A DNA stretch of 64,000 bases from positions 18,833-82,832 of the forward strand of contig NZ_JBGQQU010000008.1 in NCBI RefSeq assembly GCF_045528445.1. The letters run 5' to 3'. Made by a program: the position numbers and the translations under genes. The notes under the pieces are model-generated. The model saw only the letters and a list, made by a program, of their open reading frames with translations, had not been told where the DNA came from and ran no database searches. Origin of the DNA: Desemzia sp045528445 (GTDB lineage: Bacteria > Bacillota > Bacilli > Lactobacillales > Carnobacteriaceae). Position 1 is the first letter of the stretch, and the number at the start of each line of letters is the position of its first letter. Shown piece after piece: positions 17,509 through 26,227 of this stretch.

Positions 17509-17552
17509 ACCCGCTCTCTTCGGCAATCAATTGTTGAAGAGAGCGGGTTTTT
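17509..17552. terminator. terminator at the end of the malP-malR operon
   Basis: CCCGCTCTCTTC and GAAGAGAGCGGG form a 12-base stem with AAAAA and TTTTT flanks; it ends the minus-strand operon just after malR. Confidence 0.85.
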
Positions 17553-17561
17553 CTTATTCTT

Positions 17562-18587
17562 CTAGTGACCTTTTCTTTTGCACGATTGCCGTTCAATAAT
17601 CTGATGCGGCAAGATCATCTTGACCGCCAATGTTTGTTTGCCTTCCATCAATTCAATCAGCTGATAAACAGTTTGTGATGTCAGCGAATCAGTATGTAGA
17701 TCGATAGAAGTCAGTTCAGGTTGAGATTTTTCCGCAAAAATCGAGTTATTGAATCCAATAATCGAGACATCTGCCGGGATTTTCAATCCAAAACCACTGA
17801 GCATATAGCTCATATTCAATGCGATCAAATCATCGCTGGACACGATACCGGTCGGAAAATCGCTGCTGCTAAACAGCTGCTGGATTTTTTTGCGGTAAGC
17901 TGCTTCAGGAAGAGTCACATCTAGCATCAAATCCGGATCAACGGCCAATCCTGCATCTTCCAACGCCTGCCCATAACCTTTTAGTCGCTCTCGAATCACC
18001 ATTTGTTTTGTATCTTCCCCGATAAAAGCAATCCTTTGGTGACCTAGTTCCAACAGATAGTTGGTCGCATCTTTTCCGGCAATCACATTGTCGTTATCGA
18101 CATACAGCATTTCATTTTCGTATTTATACGGTTTACCGATCATCGCATACGGCACTTTTTCTTGGTGCAGGTATTCGATAATAGGGTCATCTTTTTTGGA
18201 ATACAACACGATAAAACCGTCTACTCGTCCGCCTTTGGCCATCGTTTGAATACTTTCCAACAGCTCTGCTTCCGTTGTTCCCGAAGCGATCGACACCATA
18301 TACTTCTTCTCGTTACAGGCTTTACTGATCCCTCGAATCATGCTGAGAAAAAAGGTGTTCTGAAAAGCTTGACCTTGGGAGACCGGCAAAATAACTCCAA
18401 TCGTTTGAGTGGTCTGATTGACTAAACCGCGCGCGGTCAAATTAGGCCGATATCCGACTTCTTCCATGATGCGCCGAACGTTTTGCTTCGTTTTTTCACT
18501 GATACTTGGAGAATCCTGGATGGTACGCGATACAGTTGAAGTGGCAACTCCAGCTTTTTTTGCTACATCTTTGATTGTGACCGACAT
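17562..18587 (-). CDS. malR: MalR, LacI-family maltose regulator
   Basis: A 341-residue LacI/GalR repressor. Residues 1-55 hold the helix-turn-helix and hinge (TIKDVAKKAGVATSTVSRTIQDSPSISEKTK); the rest is the periplasmic-binding-protein-like effector domain (IGVILPVSQ near 63, AFIGEDTKQ near 185, SIIGFNNSIFAE near 270). It is the last gene of malP-pgmB-galM-malR, the order of the E. faecalis maltose locus where MalR controls malP and malT. Palindromes of LacI type, centred on CG, overlap both promoters in the malP-malT gap and are the likely targets. The effector is probably a maltose-derived sugar; this is inferred. Confidence 0.9.
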   Translation of the reverse strand: MSVTIKDVAKKAGVATSTVSRTIQDSPSISEKTKQNVRRIMEEVGYRPNLTARGLVNQTTQTIGVILPVSQGQAFQNTFFLSMIRGISKACNEKKYMVSIASGTTEAELLESIQTMAKGGRVDGFIVLYSKKDDPIIEYLHQEKVPYAMIGKPYKYENEMLYVDNDNVIAGKDATNYLLELGHQRIAFIGEDTKQMVIRERLKGYGQALEDAGLAVDPDLMLDVTLPEAAYRKKIQQLFSSSDFPTGIVSSDDLIALNMSYMLSGFGLKIPADVSIIGFNNSIFAEKSQPELTSIDLHTDSLTSQTVYQLIELMEGKQTLAVKMILPHQIIERQSCKRKGH

Positions 18588-18618
18588 CTGCGCACATCCT
18601 TTCTGCCTTTATTTTAAG

Positions 18619-19650
18619 CTATTCCGTTGGTGTTGTAAACGTGTACTTGGTAAAGGACCGATGCATTCTCCCTGGTTCCAAGATGATGGATCGAAATTCT
18701 GGATGGTGTACGGCATCCGGAAATTCTTGTGTTTCTAAGGCTATTCCGCGGTGGCTGCTCATTTTTTCTCCATCCACTAAATAATCTTCGTCCATTCCTG
18801 TCGTTGAAAAGACAACGACTGCTTCGCGATTCGTTTCGATCTTCAAAGAACGTCCGCTTTCTGGCTCACACAACCGAATCGTTTTTGCTCCAGACAATTT
18901 GAATGGCGTATCGAACCCTTCACGCCGTTCATTGATCGCATCTGCCAGCCTTTTCGGTTCTCTAAAATCAAGCGCTGTCTCTGCAACGGGAAGTAAACGT
19001 CCTGTTGGTATTTTGGTTTTGTCCGTTTCCGCATAGCTTTCTGCATCCATTTGCAAGGTGTGTTCCAATATCTTGCGTTTGGTGTTGCCGCTCAAGTTAA
19101 AATACGTATGATTGGTTGGATTAAACAGTGTTGTTTGATCCGTTTCTGCGGTAACCAGCATTTCCCATATATTGTCATTGGTCCAATAATAGGTCACTGT
19201 TACTCGCAGATTCCCCGGATAGCCGTTGTCTCCATCTGGACTCATCAATGAGAAAGCGACACCGATCCTATTGTCTTCTTGAACGATTTGACTGTCCCAA
19301 ACAAGCTGACTGAAATTGTGCTCTCCGCCATGCATATGATGCTTTCGATTGTTTTGAGTCAATTGATAAGTTGACCATGTACCATCAGCGATCCGTCCCG
19401 CTACTCTTCCGATAAAAGCCCCAAAATAAGGCGAATCCTTTACATAATCCTCCAATTGCTTGAACCCTAAAACCACGTTTTCCTTTTTTCCCCATTGGTC
19501 CGGTACTTCGATCCCCGTCACTACTGCCCCATAATTGATGCAGCGAAAAACCGCTTGTTGATCATTCGTCAGGACATATTCAAAAACTTCCTGACCTTCA
19601 TACCAGCCATAGTGTTGTTTACGCGCGTCCAATCGTTTCACTCCATACAT
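18619..19650 (-). CDS. galM: aldose 1-epimerase (maltose-operon mutarotase)
   Basis: A 343-residue galactose-mutarotase family enzyme with the expected INYGAVVTGIEVPD, NPTNHTYFNLSG (catalytic His) and FRSIILEPGR stretches. In a maltose phosphorylase pathway it interconverts alpha and beta glucose so that products match glucokinase and beta-phosphoglucomutase. The frame starts at the ATG at 19650, overlapping pgmB by 32 bases; a TTG at 19632 with GGAG eight bases upstream is an equally likely start. Residues before about 10 have no family support, which favours the shorter form. It is the third gene of the operon. Confidence 0.88.
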   Translation of the reverse strand: MYGVKRLDARKQHYGWYEGQEVFEYVLTNDQQAVFRCINYGAVVTGIEVPDQWGKKENVVLGFKQLEDYVKDSPYFGAFIGRVAGRIADGTWSTYQLTQNNRKHHMHGGEHNFSQLVWDSQIVQEDNRIGVAFSLMSPDGDNGYPGNLRVTVTYYWTNDNIWEMLVTAETDQTTLFNPTNHTYFNLSGNTKRKILEHTLQMDAESYAETDKTKIPTGRLLPVAETALDFREPKRLADAINERREGFDTPFKLSGAKTIRLCEPESGRSLKIETNREAVVVFSTTGMDEDYLVDGEKMSSHRGIALETQEFPDAVHHPEFRSIILEPGRMHRSFTKYTFTTPTE

Positions 19651-20290
19651 TTTCCAATAAAGCGACAGTCAGATCAGCCGTGCTTGGGACAACTTTTGCA
19701 GCTTTTCCCAAATTTTTGCTTTCACCCACACCGATAGAAACCATATTAGCCGCATTGATAGAGTCGATTCCGGCAGCTGCATCTTCCACACCCACACATT
19801 CGCTCACATCAACGCCCAACTGTTTAGCGCCTGTCACGAAAATTTCTGGATCCGGTTTACCAGCTTTTAATCCAGCTGGGTCAACAATCTCATCAAAATA
19901 GTCTGTGATTTGGAGTTTATCCAAAATGGTTGGACCATTTTTACTAGCAGAAGCTAAACCTAATTTGATATTGTTTGCTTTCAGTTCATCCAACAAGGCT
20001 TTAATGCCAGGCAATAAGTCGGATGGCGACATTTTTTCAATCAACGTTTTGTACAAATCATTTTTTTCAGTAGCCATCGCTTCTTTTTCAGTTTCTGAAT
20101 AAGCGTCTTGTTTGTTGCCTTTTTCTAAAATGCGGTTCAATGAATCCGTACGGCTGACTCCTTTTAATTGTTCATTGAATTCTTCGTCGATTTCAATCCC
20201 AATTTTAGTTCCTAAGGCTTTCCACGCTTCAAAATGGTAAGCCGCTGTATCCGTAATGACTCCGTCTAAATCAAATAGTACTGCTTTCAT
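19619..20290 (-). CDS. pgmB: beta-phosphoglucomutase
   Basis: A HAD-superfamily enzyme of 223 residues that turns beta-glucose 1-phosphate, the product of maltose phosphorylase, into glucose 6-phosphate. The nucleophile and acid/base Asp pair are in FDLDGVITDTAAYH (residues 6-19), the second motif in GLASASKNG (near 115), and the metal-binding acid residues in GVEDAAAGI (near 170). It lies 18 bases after malP and overlaps galM, so all are one transcript. The C-terminus is slightly extended relative to typical PgmB (about 215-220 residues). Confidence 0.93.
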   Translation of the reverse strand: MKAVLFDLDGVITDTAAYHFEAWKALGTKIGIEIDEEFNEQLKGVSRTDSLNRILEKGNKQDAYSETEKEAMATEKNDLYKTLIEKMSPSDLLPGIKALLDELKANNIKLGLASASKNGPTILDKLQITDYFDEIVDPAGLKAGKPDPEIFVTGAKQLGVDVSECVGVEDAAAGIDSINAANMVSIGVGESKNLGKAAKVVPSTADLTVALLENVWSETIGRA

Positions 20291-20308
20291 AAGCTGGTTG
20301 CTTCCTCT

Positions 20309-22594
20309 CTATTGGTTCATATTTTGTGGTGCTTTGGTTTCAGTCGTATAAACGTCATTTAACACTATGGATTCGCCGTAAACAGACATTTCCAAGGTTT
20401 CGCCTTCAAGCAACACGATCGCTACTTCTTCGTTGGTCACCGAAATTTTCAATAAGCGTCCACGGTAATTGATGTGGAAAGCATAATTCGTCCAGTTTTC
20501 CGGCAAATAAGGTCTAAAAGACAAGTGTTCATGAACGGTTTGCATTCCCGCAAACCCTTGAACGATTGTCAGCCAGCTTCCGGTCATCGAAGTAATGTGC
20601 AAGCCGTCTTCCGTATCATTGTTGTAGTTGTCTAAGTCCAAACGAGCTGTACGCGCATAGAATTCTACGGCTTTGTCCATTTTACCAAGGTCTGCTGCCA
20701 AAATCGCATGGATACTCGGAGACAAACTAGATTCATGCACGGTCATTGGTTCGTAAAAATCAAAGTTGCGTTCGATTTCTTCCATCGTGTAATTTTCTTT
20801 AAAGAAGTAAATTCCTTGCAAAACATCCGCTTGTTTGATGAACGGTGAACGCAAGATTTTATCCCATGACCATTTTTGATTCAATGGTAAGTCGGCTGGG
20901 TCCAATTCAGAAACTGGGCGCAAATCTTTATCTAAGAAAGTATCGTGTTGCACAAAAACTTGCTCTGTTTCATCATAAGGATAATACATTTTATTGATGA
21001 TGTCTTGCCATTTTGCTGCTTCTTCTTTGGTTACTTGTAAAGTGGCTTGTTTTTCTGAAGAAAGTGTTAAAGATTCTAACGTATACTTCAATGTCCAAGC
21101 AGCCAATTTATTTGTATACCAGTTGTTGTTGACGTTATTCTCGTATTCATTCGGACCTGTTACTCCATGTACCATGTATTGATCTTTTTTGCGGTTGTAA
21201 TGCACACGGTCTGCCCAGAAACGACTGATGCCGACTAAAACATCCAAACCTTTTTCTTTCAAATACGTTTGGTCGCCTGTATAGTTCGTGTAATTGTAAA
21301 TTGCATAAGCCATCGCACCATTCCGGTGAATCTCTTCAAAAGTAATTTCCCACTCATTGTGGCATTCTACCCCGGTGAAAGTGACCATTGGATACAACGC
21401 ACCTTTTAGGCCTTGTTGGTGCGCATTGTGTTCCGCTTGAGGCAATTGATTGTGACGGTACGACAATAAGTTTTCGGTTATTTTGGGATCTGCTAAAGCT
21501 AAATACAACGGAACTGCATAAGCTTCTGTGTCCCAGTAAGTTGCGCCGCCGTATTTTTCACCCGTAAAGCCTTTAGGTCCAATATTCAAACGAGTATCTT
21601 CTCCATAGTAAGTAGAGAACAATTGGAACAAGTTGAAACGGATGCCTTGTTGAGCCGCAGGATCGCCACCGATTTCAATATCAGCTTTTTTCCAACGTTC
21701 CAACCAAAGCGATTCATGGCGCATACGCAATTCTTCAAAAGACAACTGATCCACTACTTCACTGATTGTACGGCTTTGTTTTTCTACATCCGCTTTAGCG
21801 TAATCACGAGAAGTCGTCAACACGATGCGTTTTTCGATGACCGCTTTCTCACCAGCTGCTAACGTTCCAGCATACGTTTGGGAGACTTTCATCTCAGTCA
21901 CCAATTCGTCTGTCTTTTCCAAATTAGTCACGTGGTTAGACATCATAGCGCCTACGGTAAATTGCTCGATCCCGAAGTTATTTGGTTTCGTTTCGATGAC
22001 TAAGCTGTTTTTCGCTTGAGAAACAGGAAGCCAGAATTTTTCATCGTAATTGGAATCTTCATTGGTTACATTTCCATCAAGAGCAGGAATTAATTCTAGT
22101 GTCACATCATCAGTCAAACTGGTTACTTCCATTTTAACGGCACACAGTTCTTTTTGGTCTAAGCTGACAAATCGTTCAACAACGACTTGAACTTTTTTAC
22201 CAGCTTTTTCTACTATATAACTTCTTTTCAAGATTCCGTGCTGCATATCCAATTCCATTTCAAAATCCGAAACAGTATCTGTATACAAATCAACTTTTTC
22301 GCCATCCATTACAATATCTAATTGAATAAAGTTCATTGTATTGATTACTTTACCAAAATATTCTGGATAGCCGTTTTTCCACCAGCCAACACGTGTTTTG
22401 TCCGGATACCACACGCCGCCAATATAACTCCCTTGATGGCGGTCCCCTGAATAAGCTTCTTCAAAGTTCCCGCGCATTCCCATATAACCGTTTCCAATAC
22501 TGGTCAAGCTTTCTTGCAATCTTCGTTCATTCTTGTTTAATTCAGTTGTTTTTATTTTCCATTCATCTACTTCAAATAATCGTGTATCTGCCAC
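20309..22594 (-). CDS. malP: maltose phosphorylase (GH65)
   Basis: A 761-residue glycoside hydrolase family 65 phosphorylase that splits maltose with phosphate into glucose and beta-glucose 1-phosphate. Visible family features are GNGYMGMRGNFEE near residue 33, the (alpha/alpha)6 barrel with YWDTEAYAVPLYL near 350, and the catalytic acid Glu in GVTGPNEYENNVNNNWYT near 485. The start is GTG at 22594 with AGGAGG nine bases upstream. It is the first gene of the operon and divergent from malT. A LacI-type operator lies between its -35 and -10 boxes. Trehalose or kojibiose phosphorylases share the fold, but the MalT/MapP/PgmB context supports maltose. Confidence 0.93.
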   Translation of the reverse strand: MADTRLFEVDEWKIKTTELNKNERRLQESLTSIGNGYMGMRGNFEEAYSGDRHQGSYIGGVWYPDKTRVGWWKNGYPEYFGKVINTMNFIQLDIVMDGEKVDLYTDTVSDFEMELDMQHGILKRSYIVEKAGKKVQVVVERFVSLDQKELCAVKMEVTSLTDDVTLELIPALDGNVTNEDSNYDEKFWLPVSQAKNSLVIETKPNNFGIEQFTVGAMMSNHVTNLEKTDELVTEMKVSQTYAGTLAAGEKAVIEKRIVLTTSRDYAKADVEKQSRTISEVVDQLSFEELRMRHESLWLERWKKADIEIGGDPAAQQGIRFNLFQLFSTYYGEDTRLNIGPKGFTGEKYGGATYWDTEAYAVPLYLALADPKITENLLSYRHNQLPQAEHNAHQQGLKGALYPMVTFTGVECHNEWEITFEEIHRNGAMAYAIYNYTNYTGDQTYLKEKGLDVLVGISRFWADRVHYNRKKDQYMVHGVTGPNEYENNVNNNWYTNKLAAWTLKYTLESLTLSSEKQATLQVTKEEAAKWQDIINKMYYPYDETEQVFVQHDTFLDKDLRPVSELDPADLPLNQKWSWDKILRSPFIKQADVLQGIYFFKENYTMEEIERNFDFYEPMTVHESSLSPSIHAILAADLGKMDKAVEFYARTARLDLDNYNNDTEDGLHITSMTGSWLTIVQGFAGMQTVHEHLSFRPYLPENWTNYAFHINYRGRLLKISVTNEEVAIVLLEGETLEMSVYGESIVLNDVYTTETKAPQNMNQ

Positions 22595-22667
22595 TTTATT
22601 TCCTCCTGTCGCTGGAATTGCGTAAAACGAAATTATTGCAATCCATGCTTTCTTTATTCGCTAACGC

Positions 22668-22698
22668 AAGTTTAAACGCAAACGATTGCATTGTCAAT
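22668..22698 (-). promoter_or_regulatory. malP promoter with overlapping MalR-type operator
   Basis: On the minus strand TTGACA is followed after 17 bases by TAAACT. The spacer contains the palindrome-like ATGCAATCGTTTGCGT, of the kind bound by LacI-family MalR proteins, so repressor binding would block polymerase directly. Confidence 0.65.
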
Positions 22699-22772
22699 TT
22701 GAAAGGGGTTCATTTTTCGATCTCCGTTTAGTTATAGTTATAAAAAGCTTGATATAAAGGTATTTCATATTC

Positions 22773-22788
22773 TTGTTACCGGTAACAA
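22773..22788. promoter_or_regulatory. perfect 16-bp palindrome TTGTTACCGGTAACAA
   Basis: A perfect inverted repeat centred on CG lies in the middle of the malP-malT gap, 22 bases before the malT -35 box. Its sequence differs from the two MalR-like sites, so it may serve another regulator. Confidence 0.5.
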
Positions 22789-22809
22789 TTTTATCGAAAC
22801 TAAAAACGC

Positions 22810-22860
22810 TTGCATTTTTTTAAGGTAGGACTTATATTTAAAGCAATCGTTTGCATAAGC
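22810..22860 (+). promoter_or_regulatory. malT promoter and MalR-type operator
   Basis: TTGCAT (22810-22815) and TATATT (22833-22838) are 17 bases apart. The site AAGCAATCGTTTGCATAAGC (22841-22860) lies at the transcription start and matches the operator in the malP promoter, including the shared core GCAATCGTTTGC, so both arms of the locus appear co-repressed. Confidence 0.65.
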
Positions 22861-22889
22861 AAATTGAATATTTTAAAGGAGGATTTAAA

Positions 22890-24548
22890 ATGAAACAATT
22901 ATTTTCATTTGATTTTTGGCAAAAACTAGGTAAAGCGTTAATGGTCGTTGTGGCTGTTATGCCTGCCGCCGGATTAATGATTAGTATTGGAAAAATGATT
23001 GCCATGTTCAGCGGAGATGTTACTCTTGTAATGACCATTGGGAGTGTCATGGAAAATCTTGGATGGGCTGTTATCAACAACCTACATATTTTATTTGCAG
23101 TGGCTATTGGTGGTTCTTGGGCTAAAGAACGTGCCGGCGGAGCATTCGCTGCTGTCTTAGCTTTTATTTTAATCAACATGACTTCAGGTGCCATCTTCGG
23201 TGTAACTTCCGATATGCTGGTAACTGAAGGTGCTACGACAAGTACGCTATTCGGACAAGTAATTCCTGTAGATGGTTACTTTACTTCTGTTCTTGGGGCT
23301 CCTGCTTTAAACATGGGTGTGTTCGTCGGAATTATTTCTGGATTTGTGGGAGCTATTATTTTCAACAAGTATTATAACTACCGCAAATTACCGGAAGCCC
23401 TTTCTTTCTTTAATGGAAAACGTTTTGTTCCTTTCGTAGTCATTTTATGGTCCGTAATTATTTCAATCGGATTGGCTCTTGTATGGCCGGTTATTCAAAC
23501 AGGAATCAACAACTTCGGGCAGTGGATCGCAACTTCTAGCGAAACTGCTCCTGTATTTGCACCATTTATTTACGGAACATTAGAACGTCTACTGCTTCCT
23601 TTTGGTTTACATCATATGTTGACAATTCCAATCAACTATACTGCTCTTGGTGGTACTTACACGGTTTTAACTGGCTCTGGTGCTGGTGGACAAGTATTCG
23701 GACAAGATCCATTGTGGTTAGCTTGGGTCAGTGACTTAGTGAACTTGAAAAACGCTGGTGATACTGCTGCTTACAATGAATTATTGACTACTATCACTCC
23801 TGCTCGTTTCAAAGTCGGACAAATGATTGGTGCTGCTGGTACATTATTAGGAATTGCCTTTGCAATGTACCGTCGTACTGACAAAGAAAAACGCCCTAAA
23901 TACAAATCTATGTTCCTTTCTGCTGGTTTAGCTGTTTTCTTAACAGGTGTTACTGAGCCGCTTGAATTTATGTTTATGTTTGCTGCACCAGCTTTATATG
24001 GAGTATATGCTGTTCTTCAAGGAATCTCATTTGCGTTGGCTGATATCATTACATTGCGCGTTCACTCATTTGGTATCCTTGAATTCTTGACTCGTATCCC
24101 AATGTCTATCAATGCCGGATTAGTCTGGGATGTTGTCAACTTTGTCATCTCTTGTGTGGTCTTCTTCTTCTTGGCTTACTTTGTTTCTTACTGGATGATC
24201 GGCAAATTTAAAATTGCTACTCCAGGTCGTTTGGGCAACTATATCGAAGAAGGAAATGCTGACGGTGAAGTTGCAACTGAAGGAGTTCCCGCTGCAACAG
24301 GCACTGCTGATGCACAAGTTACTGGAATTATCGAAGCTTTAGGTGGAAAAGACAACATTTCAGATGTAGATGCTTGTATGACACGTCTTCGTGTAACGGT
24401 TAAAGATCCTGAAGTCGTTAAAGATGAAGCCGCTTGGAAAAGACTTGGCGCTTTAGGTTTGGTGAAAAAAGGAACAGGTATCCAAGCCGTTTATGGACCA
24501 AAAGCTGATGTCTTAAAATCAGATATCAATGATATATTAGGAGTGTAG
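22890..24548 (+). CDS. malT: MalT, maltose PTS enzyme IICB
   Basis: A 552-residue phosphotransferase permease that imports maltose as maltose 6'-phosphate. The membrane IIC domain takes residues 1-430 with about ten helices and the substrate-loop pattern LLLPFGLHHMLTIPINYTALGG near 245; VTEPLEFMFMFAAP near 355 is typical of the glucose/maltose family. A linker leads to the IIB domain with the phosphorylated Cys496 (DACMTRLRV). There is no IIA domain, so phosphate must come from a IIA protein (such as a glucose-type IIA) encoded elsewhere. The ATG at 22890 has a perfect AAAGGAGG. It is followed after two bases by mapP. Confidence 0.93.
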   Translation: MKQLFSFDFWQKLGKALMVVVAVMPAAGLMISIGKMIAMFSGDVTLVMTIGSVMENLGWAVINNLHILFAVAIGGSWAKERAGGAFAAVLAFILINMTSGAIFGVTSDMLVTEGATTSTLFGQVIPVDGYFTSVLGAPALNMGVFVGIISGFVGAIIFNKYYNYRKLPEALSFFNGKRFVPFVVILWSVIISIGLALVWPVIQTGINNFGQWIATSSETAPVFAPFIYGTLERLLLPFGLHHMLTIPINYTALGGTYTVLTGSGAGGQVFGQDPLWLAWVSDLVNLKNAGDTAAYNELLTTITPARFKVGQMIGAAGTLLGIAFAMYRRTDKEKRPKYKSMFLSAGLAVFLTGVTEPLEFMFMFAAPALYGVYAVLQGISFALADIITLRVHSFGILEFLTRIPMSINAGLVWDVVNFVISCVVFFFLAYFVSYWMIGKFKIATPGRLGNYIEEGNADGEVATEGVPAATGTADAQVTGIIEALGGKDNISDVDACMTRLRVTVKDPEVVKDEAAWKRLGALGLVKKGTGIQAVYGPKADVLKSDINDILGV

Positions 24549-24550
24549 TT

Positions 24551-25366
24551 TTGAAATTTTTAACCTTAAACACGCACAGCTGGATGGAAGAAAATCCTTT
24601 AGAGAAATTGGAAGACTTATGCGACGCAATCATTCGTCACGCTTTTGATGTGATTGCATTGCAAGAAGTCAATCAGCTCATGACGTCTCCCCTCGTGGAA
24701 TCGTCTGAACTGACTGCTTTTTATGAAGCCAATAAGGAGTATCCCCTCAAAGAAGACAACTTCGCTTTTCTATTGCAGCAAAAGTTGAAAGAAAAAGGAC
24801 TGGCTTACTATTGGACTTGGGAACCTTCTCATATCGGGTACGATATCTATGATGAAGGACTAGCCGTCTTGAGTTTGCATCCGATCCAAGAAGTTTATTC
24901 GTTTTTTGCTTCAGAAAATACAGCTTACGACGATTACAAAAGCCGCAAAGTAATCGGTATCAAATCAGCCGATCACTGGTTCTTTAGTTTACATTTGGGC
25001 TGGTGGCATGATGAGCATGATCCGTTCCCAGCACAATGGGAGAAATGCACTGCTGTTTTTGATCGTTTAAAAGCGCCTGTCTTTTTAATGGGAGATTTCA
25101 ATAATTCTGCTCAAGTTGAGCAAGAAGGCTACGAATTGGTCACCCAAACTTGGTTCGACACCTATCATTTGGCAAACCAAAAAGACGCTGGATTTACCGT
25201 TGCAGAAGCTATTGATGGCTGGACAGATAACCAAAGTGGTTTGCGCATCGATTATATTTTTTCCAATCGTCCCGTAAACGTGCGTTCTTCTAGAGTGATA
25301 TTCAATGGTGTCAATGAACCGTTCGTTTCCGATCATTTTGGAATTGCTGTAGAAATCAAAAAATAA
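24551..25366 (+). CDS. mapP: maltose 6'-phosphate phosphatase MapP (EEP family)
   Basis: A 271-residue endonuclease/exonuclease/phosphatase-fold protein. The metal and catalytic motifs are present: Asn and Glu in LNTHSW and IALQEVN (residues 6-40), MGDFNNSA near 178, and the final SDHFGI near 261. In E. faecalis the equivalent protein next to malT is MapP, which removes phosphate from maltose 6'-phosphate so that maltose phosphorylase can act; I assign that function by homology and position. The start is TTG at 24551 with GGAG seven bases upstream inside the malT stop region, so it is translationally linked to malT. A terminator follows. Confidence 0.88.
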   Translation: MKFLTLNTHSWMEENPLEKLEDLCDAIIRHAFDVIALQEVNQLMTSPLVESSELTAFYEANKEYPLKEDNFAFLLQQKLKEKGLAYYWTWEPSHIGYDIYDEGLAVLSLHPIQEVYSFFASENTAYDDYKSRKVIGIKSADHWFFSLHLGWWHDEHDPFPAQWEKCTAVFDRLKAPVFLMGDFNNSAQVEQEGYELVTQTWFDTYHLANQKDAGFTVAEAIDGWTDNQSGLRIDYIFSNRPVNVRSSRVIFNGVNEPFVSDHFGIAVEIKK

Positions 25367-25445
25367 CAATTGAAACGTGTTTCCACATTTACCCCTTGTG
25401 AAAACTAATGGCTAGAATTTTACAGACTAACATAATCAACTATAG

Positions 25446-25493
25446 AGACTGACCTAAATTCGATTATTCCTCGATTTTAGGTCAGTCTTTTTG
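25446..25493 (+). terminator. terminator of malT-mapP
   Basis: AGACTGACCTAAA and TTTAGGTCAGTCT form a 13-base stem, then TTTT. Confidence 0.85.
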
Positions 25494-25544
25494 GCTTATC
25501 CGAGCTGCTTGGCGTTCTTCCTATCAGAGTCGACTTCTCATTTT

Positions 25545-26075
25545 ATATCCTCAAATAGACATTGCCAAACAAGTTAGAGCCATTTGATCCTCTCCTATTA
25601 CCCTAAATGGATGCTACTGACCAAGTTAGAGCCATTTGGTCCTCTCTTATCACCCTAAATGGACGCTATCGATCAAGTTAGGGCCATTTGATCCTTTCCT
25701 ATCACCCTAAATGGATGCTACTGACCAAATTAGAGCCATTTGATCCTTTCCTATCACCCTAAATGAACGCTAACGATCAAGTTAGAGCCATTTGATCCTT
25801 TCCTATCACCCTAAATGAACGCTAACGATCAAGTTAGGGCCATTTGATCCTCTCCTATCACCCTAAATGGACGCTACTGACCAAGTTAGAACCATTTGAT
25901 CCTCTCCTACCACCCTAAATGGACGCTACTGACCAAGTTAGGGCCATTTGATCCTCTCCTACCACCCTAAATGGACGCTACTGATCAAGTTAGGGCCATT
26001 TGATCCTTTCCTATCACCCTAAATGGACGCTATCAATCAAATTAGCACCATCTAACCCTTTTCTACCACCTCAAA
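25545..26075. repeat. 52-bp tandem repeat array with CCATTT/AAATGG arms
   Basis: CCATTT arms occur at 25580, 25632, 25684, 25736, 25788, 25840, 25892, 25944 and 25996, all 52 bases apart, with a decayed tenth unit near 26048. Each unit has CCATTT, 19 bases (GATCCTCTCCTATCACCCT in the common form), AAATGG, then a 21-base linker containing AAGTTAG. The period and layout equal the arrays at 10190 and 17219, but the sequence is different. No gene is seen in 25494-26227. Confidence 0.9.
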
Positions 26076-26227
26076 CAGAACCTCCTCAAAAACATTACAG
26101 CCTGCGCTTCACTCTTCTTTAAAAGCTAAAAGCGGATTAATTGAATCTGTTTCGGTGAACGTGTACCATTTTATATACAGAAGAAAAAACGTGTCCAAAT
26201 GATTTAACTTAAAGGGAGGTTCTTCAC

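Noticed and set aside
25545..26075. CRISPR array or iteron origin
   Set aside because: No spacers, no replication initiator gene nearby, and the unit is 52 bp with inverted arms, unlike 18-22-bp iterons.
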